Shown in pieces: positions 56,819 through 64,000 of a DNA stretch of 64,000 nt. The DNA is taken from contig NZ_JAVHZV010000009.1 in assembly GCF_031119625.1 (NCBI RefSeq), positions 62,001 through 126,000 on the forward strand, in the 5' to 3' direction. Source of the DNA: Pseudomonas sp. G34. GTDB lineage: Bacteria; Pseudomonadota; Gammaproteobacteria; Pseudomonadales; Pseudomonadaceae. Both the position numbers and the translations under genes were made by a program. The notes under the pieces were generated by a model, which saw only the letters and a list, made by a program, of their open reading frames with translations, had not been told where the DNA came from and searched no databases. Numbering within the stretch: the first letter of the stretch is position 1; every line of letters begins with the position of its first letter.

Positions 56819-57226
56819 ATGACGACTCACCAGCAAACCCACAACTGGGATCTTGTCGAGCGCATGCTCCACGAGGTGCAAAATGGTGCCGGCCAGCCAT
56901 TCATGCCACGGCGCTGCGCCGAGGAACTGGCAGACGCGCTGCAGCAGGCCGGCAGGCCGATCGACAACCTCGATTCGCTCAAGGCCCAGGCCGATGACTA
57001 CGAGGCCACGCTGCTCGACGGCGGGTTCATCGCCCCACGCCCCGAGGCCGAGGGCGGCAATGGCGAGAACTTCGTGCTCACCCCGCGCGGGGCTCAGCTG
57101 CTGAGCATGATCGACAGTACCTTCCCGGGCGAGGAACACCCCCGTGAAGTGCTCGACCGCCATGGCCTGGCGGCGTTGACCCCCGAGGTGTTCGACGGGC
57201 TGGCGCCACGGGCGACGCTGGTCTGA
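56819..57226 (+). CDS. DUF2513-like winged-helix protein
   Basis: The 135-residue protein begins NWDLVERMLHEVQNG, the usual opening of DUF2513, and goes on to a winged-helix-like section (VLTPRGAQLLSMID, about residues 85-98). These proteins are taken to be DNA-binding, often linked to phages or defence loci, but nothing around it shows either. ATG 56819 follows AAGGAGACGAGGCG. It is divergent from the subtilase gene (154-base gap). Confidence 0.65.
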   Translation: MTTHQQTHNWDLVERMLHEVQNGAGQPFMPRRCAEELADALQQAGRPIDNLDSLKAQADDYEATLLDGGFIAPRPEAEGGNGENFVLTPRGAQLLSMIDSTFPGEEHPREVLDRHGLAALTPEVFDGLAPRATLV

Positions 57227-57317
57227 TACCCTCCTGCGCCCTGGCTGCCAACTGTGCATGCACGAGCTGACCTGCCAGGCTTATGGGTAGGGTCAGCGCG
57301 GCGAGGGCAGGTTTGCA

Positions 57318-58040
57318 ATGAAAGGCTGGGTAATCGGGCTGTTGCTGGTGGTGGCGATCAATGCCAGCGCCGATGAGCTGCGGATCGGCTTCGGAACGCA
57401 CAAGCCGCCCTATATCTTCGAGGGCGAGCGCAAGGGGCTCGAGTACGACATCGTGGTGGCCGCTGCCCGTGCGGCCGGCATCAGGGTGGTGCCGTCCTAC
57501 GCGCCGATGGAGCGCCTGCACCGGGCGCTGGGCCGTGGCGAGCTCGACGGCATTGCCACCACGCGCAGCCAGAGCGGGGTGACGAGCTTCTATTCCCAGC
57601 CCTATATCCGCTACGACAACGTGGCCGTGGCCTTGAAATCCCGAGGTTACCGGATCGAGCGGATTGCCGATCTGGGCAGCTATTCGGTGCGTGCCTTCCA
57701 GCGTGCGCGGGTGCTGCTGGGCGAGGAATTCCAGCGCATGGCCGAGGCCAACCCGCGCTATCACGAAGAAGCCCAGCAGATCGCCCGTAACCGCCTCCTG
57801 TACGCCGGCCGGGTAGAGGTGGTGGTCGCCGACCGGCGGATCCTTCGCTACTTCAATCGGGACGTGTATCGCCAGGTGGATGTCAGCCAGCCGCTCACCG
57901 AGTACCCACTGTTCCCGCCAACCCCTTACCAGCTGGGGCTGCGTGATCGCTCGATGCGTGATCGTTTCGACCGGGGGCTTGCCGACATCATCGCCAGCGG
58001 CGAGTACCAGGCAATCGAACGCCGCTACGCCATGTACTGA
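57318..58040 (+). CDS. solute-binding protein, family 3 (amino-acid type)
   Basis: The 240-residue protein has a signal peptide (1-18, WVIGLLLVVAINASA) and the SBP_bac_3 fold with LRIGFGTHKPPYIFEGERKG, YDIVVAAARAAG, LDGIATTRS and YSQPYIRYDNVAVALKS. It binds a small polar ligand in the periplasm. No ABC permease or ATPase gene is nearby, so it may serve a distant transporter or a sensor. It ends 9 bases from the convergent sulfatase gene. Confidence 0.82.
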   Translation: MKGWVIGLLLVVAINASADELRIGFGTHKPPYIFEGERKGLEYDIVVAAARAAGIRVVPSYAPMERLHRALGRGELDGIATTRSQSGVTSFYSQPYIRYDNVAVALKSRGYRIERIADLGSYSVRAFQRARVLLGEEFQRMAEANPRYHEEAQQIARNRLLYAGRVEVVVADRRILRYFNRDVYRQVDVSQPLTEYPLFPPTPYQLGLRDRSMRDRFDRGLADIIASGEYQAIERRYAMY

Positions 58041-58049
58041 ACCGCCCCG

Positions 58050-60260
58050 TCACTGGGTCAGTTCTTCGGGTTCTTCTTCGACCTTGGCAGCCAGCATCTC
58101 GGTCTCGATGGGGCGCGTCTCGACGCTGAAATCGCTAATTTCGATGGAGCCCTTGCCTTCGCCGACCAGGTGGAAGGAGAACGCCTTGCGGGTGTCCAGG
58201 TTGTCGAAGGCGAAGCTCAGCTGCACTGGCTGGCCTTTCTTCAAGCGCGGTATCTCCGGGACGTTGATCAGCACGTCACGGTCGAATTCCTTGGTCTTCA
58301 GGCGCAGCGTGGCGCCGGCTTCACTCATGGACAGCGCATTGATCTTCAGGGTCACGCGGGTTTGCGTGCCCTTGGGCAATTCCAGGTACTGGGCGCCGAT
58401 CAGGTTGTCGGCCCAGTCATCGCCTGGCGTGGTGCGCAGGCGAATGCGCTCGTTGCTGGCGAACTGCAGCACCTGGTTGCCCTGGCCATCGCTCAGCGAG
58501 CGATCCAGCAGCTCGGCGCGCAGGCTCACCTGGCGCGCCGGCTTGCCGCTGACGCGGCCCAGGTACTCGGCGTGCTCGGCGATAAACCCCGGGCTGGCGT
58601 AGCGTCGGCAGACCTGCTGGAAGTTGCACTCGGTCAGCGTGCCCTGGCCGTCGTGCTCGCGCAGCAGGCCATTGGTGTAGGAGATGATCTGGCGGCCATG
58701 GGCGTAGTCACGCAGCATCGAGCGCCCGGCGATGTCGGCCGGCAACGGCAGGGCCAGGTAGTCGAGAATCGAGGCGGTCAGGTCGATATGCCCATAGACG
58801 CCGCCCTTGAGCGACGGCAACTGGGCCTGCTCGGGCGCCAGCATGAGATTGAAACCCCAGGCCGACGCCAGGCGCACGTTCTCGATACCGTGGGATTCGT
58901 CGGAGGTCACCACCACCAGGGTGTCGTCGAGCACGCCGCGCTGTTGCAGGCCGTCGAGGAAGTCGCCGATGGCGTCGTCGAGGTAGGCGATGGCGGCTTG
59001 CTTGGCACTGCCATGGCGCTCCAGGTAGTCGGCTGGTGCGGAATAGGGCTGGTGCGTGCCGACGGTCAGCAGGGTCAGCATCCATGGGGTCTTCTGCTTG
59101 CGCAGGCCATCGACGTAGCTCAGTGCGCCTTCGAAGTACGACCTGTCGTCCATGCCCCAGGCGAAGTCGAGGTACGGCGTGTTGCGGAACCAGTCGCGGC
59201 CCAGGGTCTTGTCGAAACCCATGCGCGGCATGATCTGATCCTTGGCCATGAAACGCAGCCCGGCGCCCTGCAGAAAATGCGTGCTGAAACCGTTGTCGCG
59301 CAGCTGGGCCGGCAGGCACTGGGCGGCGCGTTCGGCATTGCCCAGCAGCTCAAGGCCCTTGGGCGTTCCCGAGGCCAGCTTGTCGTAGTCGCCACAGAGC
59401 ATCGCGTAGAGGCCACGAATGGTCTGGTGGGCGTGCAGCACGTAATCGCTGGTGAGCATGCCGCGCTCGGCCCAGGCGCTCAGGCGCGGCATGAGATCAG
59501 CCTGATAACCGCTACCGATAGCCTTGCGGCTGGCGTCGATATAGGCGCCGGGAATGCCTTCCAGGGTAATGATCAGCACGTTGCGCGCGCGGCCTGGTTC
59601 GCCCAGCAGCGGTGTGCCGTCCATATCCAGGCGGGTCAGGCCGCTGACATCCGGTGGGCTGTTGGGCTGGCCGCGGCTCAGCCAGTCCTCGACGCCCAGC
59701 TGGGCGAGGCTGACCCCTTCGGCCAGCCATTTGTGCGGCAGGTTGAACTGCACCCACTGGTCCGCTTCGCTGGGGCTGCGGTACTGGTAGACGGCGTGGG
59801 TGGCGAGCAGCGCCAGGGGCGCCAGCAGCCAGGCCAACGAGGGTTTGCGCACCGGCGGCCGAGCGCCGAGCACCAGGAGGAACGCCAGGACCGCCAGGAT
59901 CGACGCGCCTGCCAGCCAGGGATGGGTAAGGCCGCCGCCCTGGGTCGAGTGGCTGAGGAACTGGGCGTCGGTCAGGTAATGCAGGTCGGCGGGCTCGGGC
60001 ATGCGGCCCACGGCGCTGACCAGCTCGACGGTGCCGAGGTTGAGCATCACCCAGCCCACCGCCAGCGGAATACCCAGCAACAGCCGGCAACGCAGGGCCA
60101 GCCAGAGCAGCAGGCTGCCAATCGCCAGGTCGGAGAGGTAACCGAACGGGTGGGACCAGCCCAGCGAGTAGCGACCGAGCAGTGGCAATGCAATGAACAA
60201 CACAACCAGTGCCAGCAGAACGCTGGTCGGCCGCTGCAGCCAGGGGCTGAGAGAACGCAC
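58050..60260 (-). CDS. LtaS-like sulfatase-family membrane protein
   Basis: The 736-residue protein has about five N-terminal membrane helices (15-190), then an extracytoplasmic sulfatase-fold domain (about 225-540) and a C-terminal beta-rich section. Catalytic features fit the LTA-synthase/phosphoglycerol-transferase group: ITLEGIPGAYID (metal Glu), HAHQTIRGLYAMLCGD (nucleophile Thr), VTSDESHGIEN (metal Asp/His). It probably transfers phospholipid head groups or modifies envelope glycans; the exact substrate is unknown. The 231-base gap upstream to the next minus-strand gene contains nothing I can name. Confidence 0.82.
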   Translation of the reverse strand: MRSLSPWLQRPTSVLLALVVLFIALPLLGRYSLGWSHPFGYLSDLAIGSLLLWLALRCRLLLGIPLAVGWVMLNLGTVELVSAVGRMPEPADLHYLTDAQFLSHSTQGGGLTHPWLAGASILAVLAFLLVLGARPPVRKPSLAWLLAPLALLATHAVYQYRSPSEADQWVQFNLPHKWLAEGVSLAQLGVEDWLSRGQPNSPPDVSGLTRLDMDGTPLLGEPGRARNVLIITLEGIPGAYIDASRKAIGSGYQADLMPRLSAWAERGMLTSDYVLHAHQTIRGLYAMLCGDYDKLASGTPKGLELLGNAERAAQCLPAQLRDNGFSTHFLQGAGLRFMAKDQIMPRMGFDKTLGRDWFRNTPYLDFAWGMDDRSYFEGALSYVDGLRKQKTPWMLTLLTVGTHQPYSAPADYLERHGSAKQAAIAYLDDAIGDFLDGLQQRGVLDDTLVVVTSDESHGIENVRLASAWGFNLMLAPEQAQLPSLKGGVYGHIDLTASILDYLALPLPADIAGRSMLRDYAHGRQIISYTNGLLREHDGQGTLTECNFQQVCRRYASPGFIAEHAEYLGRVSGKPARQVSLRAELLDRSLSDGQGNQVLQFASNERIRLRTTPGDDWADNLIGAQYLELPKGTQTRVTLKINALSMSEAGATLRLKTKEFDRDVLINVPEIPRLKKGQPVQLSFAFDNLDTRKAFSFHLVGEGKGSIEISDFSVETRPIETEMLAAKVEEEPEELTQ

Positions 60261-60491
60261 GTGTCTTCCTTAAACGATGATCGAGACGATTGCTTTCAGC
60301 CGGCCTTCACATCGACGAAGGACGCAGGTGCTGAAAAATCACTGACATCATTTTGAAACATGCGTGTGCTCATCGCCAGCAACAAGCGCTGAAGACGGCG
60401 AATAAGTCATTCAAATCATTGCCCGGACGGGCGAGGGGAGGGACTGCCGACCTGGCGCCCGTGGTCAGGCGCTGCAGGTCGATACAGAAAA

Positions 60492-60683
60492 TTACTTTTT
60501 GGAAATGGTGATGTGCCGGCTGGCGGGGCCATTGGTCTGGCCGCTGACGCCTTTGGCGATCTCTTGGATCTTGCCGCCAGACTTGAGAAACGCCGCTACT
60601 TGAGCGTCGATCGATTCACTGGTTTCCACCGCGGGGGCAGGTTTGGCTTTGCTGTGGGATGCTTTGACGCGCATGACGGTCAT
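60492..60683 (-). CDS. SutA-like small protein
   Basis: The 63-residue protein has a basic N-terminal half and a C-terminal motif AAFLKSGGKIQEIAKGV followed by a short tail. From memory this resembles the conserved C-terminal stretch FLARGGKVQEV of P. aeruginosa SutA, an RNA-polymerase-associated regulator, but the acidic N-terminal part of SutA is absent. Start is ATG 60683 (AGG upstream) with ATG 60674 an alternative. The SutA link is a guess from one motif. Confidence 0.55.
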   Translation of the reverse strand: MTVMRVKASHSKAKPAPAVETSESIDAQVAAFLKSGGKIQEIAKGVSGQTNGPASRHITISKK

Positions 60684-60839
60684 ATTGCCTACTCGAGTCA
60701 TCAAGATGGCCGCCCATTGTATCACCGCTGCGCGCTTTACTGTTCATTCGATGACCAATGGGCGAAGCGGCTGGTAGCCGGTCGGGTTTCGCGGCGGCGA
60801 GTCGGGTACACTGCCGGCCTGAAAACGAGGGTAGGTACC

Positions 60840-61679
60840 ATGGCTGTTATCGGACGTATGAATTCCTTGCAGGTCGTCAAGCACACCGACTTCGGTCTGT
60901 ACCTGGACGGCGGGGCGGACGGCGAGATTCTATTGCCCAAGCGTTACATCCCCAAGGACACGCCGAGTGAGGTGGAAGACTGGCTCAACGTCTTCATTTA
61001 CCTGGACAGTGAAGACAAACTGATCGCCACCACCGACAAGCCCAAGGTGCAGGTCGGCGAGTTCGCCAGCCTCAAGGTCGTCGACATCAACCGTGTCGGC
61101 CTGTTTCTCGACTGGGGCCTGCCCAAGGACCTGCTGCTGCCGCACTCGGAAGAAAAGCGCCCGCTGCAGATCGGCGACTACTGCGTGGTGCACGTGTTCG
61201 TCGACAAGCGCAGCCGCCGCATCACCGCCACCGCACGGCTGGATCGCTACCTGGACAAGCTGCCGGCCACTTACACGGCAGGCGAAGAAGTTGACCTGCT
61301 GGTGGTCGAGCCCACCGACATGGGTTTCAAGGCGATCATCAACGGCAAGCACTGGGGCCTGATCCACAAGAACGAAGTGATCGGCTTCATGCGGCCCGGC
61401 ATCCGCCAGCCGGGGTTCATCAAGGAAATGCGCAGCGACGGCAAGATCAGCCTCAGCCTGCAACCGGTCGGTCAGCAGGTTGCCGACGGCCTCGGCGAGC
61501 AGATCCTGCAGCGCCTGCGTGACAGCGGCGGCGTGCTGGAGTTGAGCGACAAGAGTTCGCCGGAACGCATCAGCGCCATGTTCCGGGTCAGCAAGGGCAA
61601 CTTCAAGAAAGCCATCGGCGGCCTGTACAAACAGGGTTTGATCAGCATCCATGAAGAACGCATCGAACTGATCAAGTGA
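60840..61679 (+). CDS. CvfB-like S1-domain RNA-binding protein
   Basis: The 279-residue protein has repeated S1-like OB domains (about 1-60, 65-130 and 140-215; e.g. TDFGLYLDGGADGEILLPKRY, VGLFLDWGLPKDLLLP) and a C-terminal winged helix (about 225-279, ISAMFRVSKGNFKKAIGGLYKQGLI), the layout of CvfB/YitL proteins. In Staphylococcus CvfB influences virulence gene expression through RNA. ATG 60840 has GAGGGTAGGTACC before it; a longer upstream frame is not supported. Confidence 0.85.
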   Translation: MAVIGRMNSLQVVKHTDFGLYLDGGADGEILLPKRYIPKDTPSEVEDWLNVFIYLDSEDKLIATTDKPKVQVGEFASLKVVDINRVGLFLDWGLPKDLLLPHSEEKRPLQIGDYCVVHVFVDKRSRRITATARLDRYLDKLPATYTAGEEVDLLVVEPTDMGFKAIINGKHWGLIHKNEVIGFMRPGIRQPGFIKEMRSDGKISLSLQPVGQQVADGLGEQILQRLRDSGGVLELSDKSSPERISAMFRVSKGNFKKAIGGLYKQGLISIHEERIELIK

Positions 61680-61709
61680 GCGGCCGGCGCTGGAGCGGCC
61701 AAAAAGCAC

Positions 61710-61739
61710 TTGAGTGGCACGCTTGGGCTGCTGAATAAT
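61710..61739 (+). promoter_or_regulatory. putative promoter of tRNA-Thr
   Basis: TTGAGT at 61710-61715 and AATAAT at 61734-61739 are 18 bases apart, ending 10 bases before the tRNA. Confidence 0.55.
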
Positions 61740-61749
61740 GCGGCGTCCC

Positions 61750-61825
61750 GCCGGTGTAGCTCAGTCGGTAGAGCAGCGCACTCGTAACGCGAAGGTCGTA
61801 GGTTCGATTCCTATCCCCGGCACCA
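61750..61825 (+). tRNA. tRNA-Thr(CGT)
   Basis: The 76-base molecule has D stem GCTC/GAGC, anticodon CGT in CTCGTAA, T stem GTAGG/CCTAT and encoded CCA at 61823-61825. Three stem positions are not Watson-Crick: T6-C67 in the acceptor, G27-A43 and A31-C39 in the anticodon arm. G27-A43 also occurs in E. coli tRNA-Thr(CGT). The others may be real variants. Confidence 0.93.
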
Positions 61826-61834
61826 GTAATGAAG

Positions 61835-61864
61835 AGCCCGCATCGATTGATGCGGGCTTTTTTT
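61835..61864 (+). terminator. terminator of tRNA-Thr
   Basis: AGCCCGCATC (61835-61844) pairs with GATGCGGGCT (61849-61858), loop GATT, then a T7 run. It is a classic Rho-independent terminator. Confidence 0.95.
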
Positions 61865-61933
61865 GCGCGGCGAGAACGTCTCTGAACCCCGCAGGCGGCG
61901 CCTGTGGCAGCGAACGCAGGGGCAGGCGCGTCG

Positions 61934-62860
61934 TTACCGAGCCCATTGCGGATCGGTGGTGAAGGCGATGGTCAGCCAGCGGTTGGGGCCGGCGTCGCCA
62001 ATCGCTTCGCCAATGGCGTCGCGTAGCCGGTCCCAGTCGTCCAGGGTGCGTGCCGGCCAGTCGGCGGGCACGATGAAGTACAGCTCGACCTGCAGCGCGC
62101 GCCCCACCTTGGCCACATAGGCTTCGTAGCCGATGAACCCCTCCTGTGCCACCACGGCCTCAGCCACCTCATCGACGTGCAGCTTCAACGCCGGCGGCGT
62201 GGCGAGCAGAATATCGGCCAGCGCCTGGCGGATGGTCAGCAGCGGCAAGGGCAGGATCACCAGGCAGATGATCGCCAGCACCGCCGGGTCGACGTAGGGG
62301 GCCAGCCAGGCGTACTCGGTACTGGCACTCAGCTCCCCGAGCAAGAAGGCGATCAACAGCGCCAGGGAGATACTGCCGGACATCACCCAGGCTTTGGCAT
62401 CCAGGGCCACGAAGTCGGAACGGATCGCCCGGTTGGCCCGGAACTCCAGAGCCGCCAGGCTGAAGCAGGCGATGGTCGCCACCAGCGCGTAGATGATCGC
62501 AAAGCCGAAATCCAGGGATTTGCCGCCGGCCAGCAGACTGCCGAGCGCATTGATCAGGGCATACAGGGTGACCCCGCAGAGCAGCGTGCCGTTGAGCGCG
62601 AGAACCATGGGTTCCAGGTGCCAGAAGCCCATGTTGAAACGTTCGGCAAGGCGGCGGCTGCTTTCGCCCGCAGCGGTGTGCTTGCTGATCAGCGTGGCGA
62701 CGATCAGCGCCAGGCCGCTCATGCTGGCATCGGCGAGCGAATAGACCCCATCGAAGACGATCGAAAACGACCCCGACAACAGGCCAAAGAGGATACCGCC
62801 CCCCGCCAGCAGCAGGGTGACGGCGATTGATAGGCGCAGAATGCCTTGTTCGGTTGCCAT
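61934..62860 (-). CDS. cation-diffusion-facilitator family transporter
   Basis: The 308-residue protein has about six membrane helices and a short C-terminal cytoplasmic domain. TM2 has FDGVYSLADASMSG (Asp residues at the metal-site positions of CDF proteins) and TM5 has ALDAKAWVMSGSISLAL. CDF proteins exchange divalent metals such as Zn, Co or Fe for protons; the metal cannot be told here. The family His of TM2 is replaced, which may change metal preference. ATG 62860 with upstream GGTGAG is preferred; GTG 62866 is in frame. Confidence 0.82.
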   Translation of the reverse strand: MATEQGILRLSIAVTLLLAGGGILFGLLSGSFSIVFDGVYSLADASMSGLALIVATLISKHTAAGESSRRLAERFNMGFWHLEPMVLALNGTLLCGVTLYALINALGSLLAGGKSLDFGFAIIYALVATIACFSLAALEFRANRAIRSDFVALDAKAWVMSGSISLALLIAFLLGELSASTEYAWLAPYVDPAVLAIICLVILPLPLLTIRQALADILLATPPALKLHVDEVAEAVVAQEGFIGYEAYVAKVGRALQVELYFIVPADWPARTLDDWDRLRDAIGEAIGDAGPNRWLTIAFTTDPQWAR

Positions 62861-63101
62861 GATCACTCACCAGGTACAGGAGCTCGATGCCCGCAGCCGC
62901 GCCGCCGCTGGCGTTTCGCAAGGGTAGCGCCCGGCTGCTCGGCCAGGTGCGCAGGCGCCCGGGCATCGGCTGGTTGATAGCTGACGGCCAGTATAGGTTA
63001 GTGTTCGTGCATGAAAAATCGGCGAAATAGCAAGCCTTCATTGCGTTTGCGCAATGTATGACCTTGCTCGGGCGATCCTGCGCGGGGCCAGAATGCCGTT
63101 A

Positions 63102-63416
63102 CTAGAATCCGGTTTGCCGCACCAGCGCTGCCACCAGGATCCCGGCCGCAATCGCGGCAAGCGGCTTCTTGACCAGCAGCATGACGATGGCGGTGCTCAG
63201 CAACGCCAGCCTGGCGCCGTTGTCGCCCTCCAGGGCCAGCGGTGCGAGCAGGGCCACCAGCACCGAGCCGGACATGGCGCTGATGAAGTTCTGGGTTCTC
63301 AGGTTGATCGGCACGAAGGACATGACGAACACGCCGCCCCAACGGGTGGCCAGCGTGACCACGGCCATGACGAGCACGACGATCAGGGCGCCGGAACCAG
63401 CGGTCTCGAGCATCAT
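63102..63416 (-). CDS. azlD: AzlD family branched-chain amino-acid exporter subunit
   Basis: The 104-residue protein has four hydrophobic segments and the AzlD pattern VVTLATRWGGVFVMSFVPI. AzlC and AzlD together export branched-chain amino acids or analogues in other bacteria. Its ATG (63414-63416) overlaps the azlC stop, so the two are coupled. The 241 bases between it and the CDF gene show nothing I can name. Confidence 0.85.
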   Translation of the reverse strand: MMLETAGSGALIVVLVMAVVTLATRWGGVFVMSFVPINLRTQNFISAMSGSVLVALLAPLALEGDNGARLALLSTAIVMLLVKKPLAAIAAGILVAALVRQTGF

Positions 63417-64000
63417 GCTTTTTTCTCCATCCACAGTGCGCCGAGCGCACCACCGACCAGGGCGCCGACCACCACATGGCTGTTGCTGGGCAGGTACCAG
63501 TAGGCCAGCAGCGACGCGCTGGCGGCGACTGCCCAGATGATCAGGATGCGCAGGTTCTTCTGGCCGCCGACCACCATGGCCAGCAGGAAGCAGCCCATGA
63601 CCATGTCGAGGCCGAAGCCCACCGGGTCGTCGATGGCGCTACCGAAATAGATGCCCAGCCAGGTACCCAGCAACCAGGCCAGCCAAAGCGCCAGGCCGCC
63701 GCCAAGCAGCAGGCCGAGCCCGGGTTTGCCCGCGCCAAAGGCCTGCATCGACATTGCCCAGTTGGCATCGGACGCCACCAGCATGACGCCGTAGCGCTTG
63801 GCCGGCGGCAGGCTGCTCAGCCAGGGATAAAGGGTGGCGCCCATCAGCAGGTGGCGGGCGTTGATGGCGAAAACCGTCAGCGCCAGGGGCACCAGCGGTA
63901 TGTGCGTGCCCCACATATCCAGCGCGGCGAACTGCGAGGCGCCGGCAAATACCAGCGCGCTCATCACCAGGCTGGTTTCGCTGCTGAGCCCGGTTTGCGT
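63413..64000 (-). CDS. azlC: AzlC family branched-chain amino-acid exporter subunit, 5' end cut
   Basis: The frame runs off the window end, giving about 195 residues without the true N-terminus. The sequence GLSSETSLVMSALVFAGASQ and LTVFAINARHLLMGATLYPWL are typical of AzlC, and several membrane helices are present. It precedes azlD with a 4-base overlap, forming the two-subunit exporter. A start inside the window at ATG 63967 would remove part of the family core. Confidence 0.88.
   Translation of the reverse strand, partial: TQTGLSSETSLVMSALVFAGASQFAALDMWGTHIPLVPLALTVFAINARHLLMGATLYPWLSSLPPAKRYGVMLVASDANWAMSMQAFGAGKPGLGLLLGGGLALWLAWLLGTWLGIYFGSAIDDPVGFGLDMVMGCFLLAMVVGGQKNLRILIIWAVAASASLLAYWYLPSNSHVVVGALVGGALGALWMEKKA

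Overview
The window is a GC-rich, densely coded chromosome segment from a Pseudomonas-type gammaproteobacterium. The main evidence is the conserved order leuC-leuD-leuB-asd-(usg-like)-fimV-truA-trpF-accD-folC-dedD-cvpA-purF-metZ-SDR, together with FimV, an AlgO-type Prc protease, DUF2790, NfxB/MexCD-like efflux genes and a PA3286-type FabH-like enzyme. Family and locus comparisons come from memory; no database was searched. I see no insertion sequence, prophage, CRISPR array or rRNA.

Layout. (1) 1-16921: housekeeping block for leucine, lysine/threonine, tryptophan, fatty-acid, folate, purine and methionine synthesis, with fimV and truA inside it. (2) 17021-17384: tRNA-Val and two tRNA-Asp genes behind a good sigma-70 promoter, then a terminator. 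(3) 17707-19053: glpT alone, behind a PhoB-box-like direct repeat. (4) 19225-23079: AraC-type regulator, stand-alone EAL protein and a chemoreceptor. (5) 23086-31088: a catabolic locus with a divergent MocR regulator, degradative HMG-CoA reductase (mvaA), HMG-CoA lyase (mvaB), a class III CoA-transferase, a two-gene hot-dog hydratase and a two-gene TctA/TctB-like transporter. (6) 31228-36272: mexD-mexC with divergent nfxB. (7) 36400-43723: XRE protein plus partner, EAL-CBS-GGDEF protein, Prc protease, quinone oxidoreductase and FabH-like synthase, with an apparent SDR gene relic at 42316-42372. (8) 43803-60260: envelope and periplasmic proteins (DUF2057 lipoprotein, porin, DUF2790, PpiA, a subtilase, a solute-binding protein, an LtaS-like phosphatidyl/sulfatase protein), an ABC exporter, LysR, RarD and a DEAD-box helicase. 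(9) 60492-64000: a SutA-like small protein, a CvfB-like S1 protein, tRNA-Thr(CGT), a CDF transporter and azlCD, with azlC cut by the window end.

The most interesting system is region 5. MvaA oxidises mevalonate to HMG-CoA and MvaB splits HMG-CoA to acetoacetate and acetyl-CoA. The extra genes suggest two further entry routes: a CoA-transferase that could activate free 3-hydroxy-3-methylglutarate, and a hydratase pair that could interconvert 3-methylglutaconyl-CoA and HMG-CoA. The transporter lacks a neighbouring TctC binding protein. The MvaA/MvaB roles are well supported by active-site residues; the wider pathway is inference. Other points of note are a subtilase whose catalytic Asp is Glu, a repeated hairpin that ends fimV and covers the truA start, and a Pho box at glpT.
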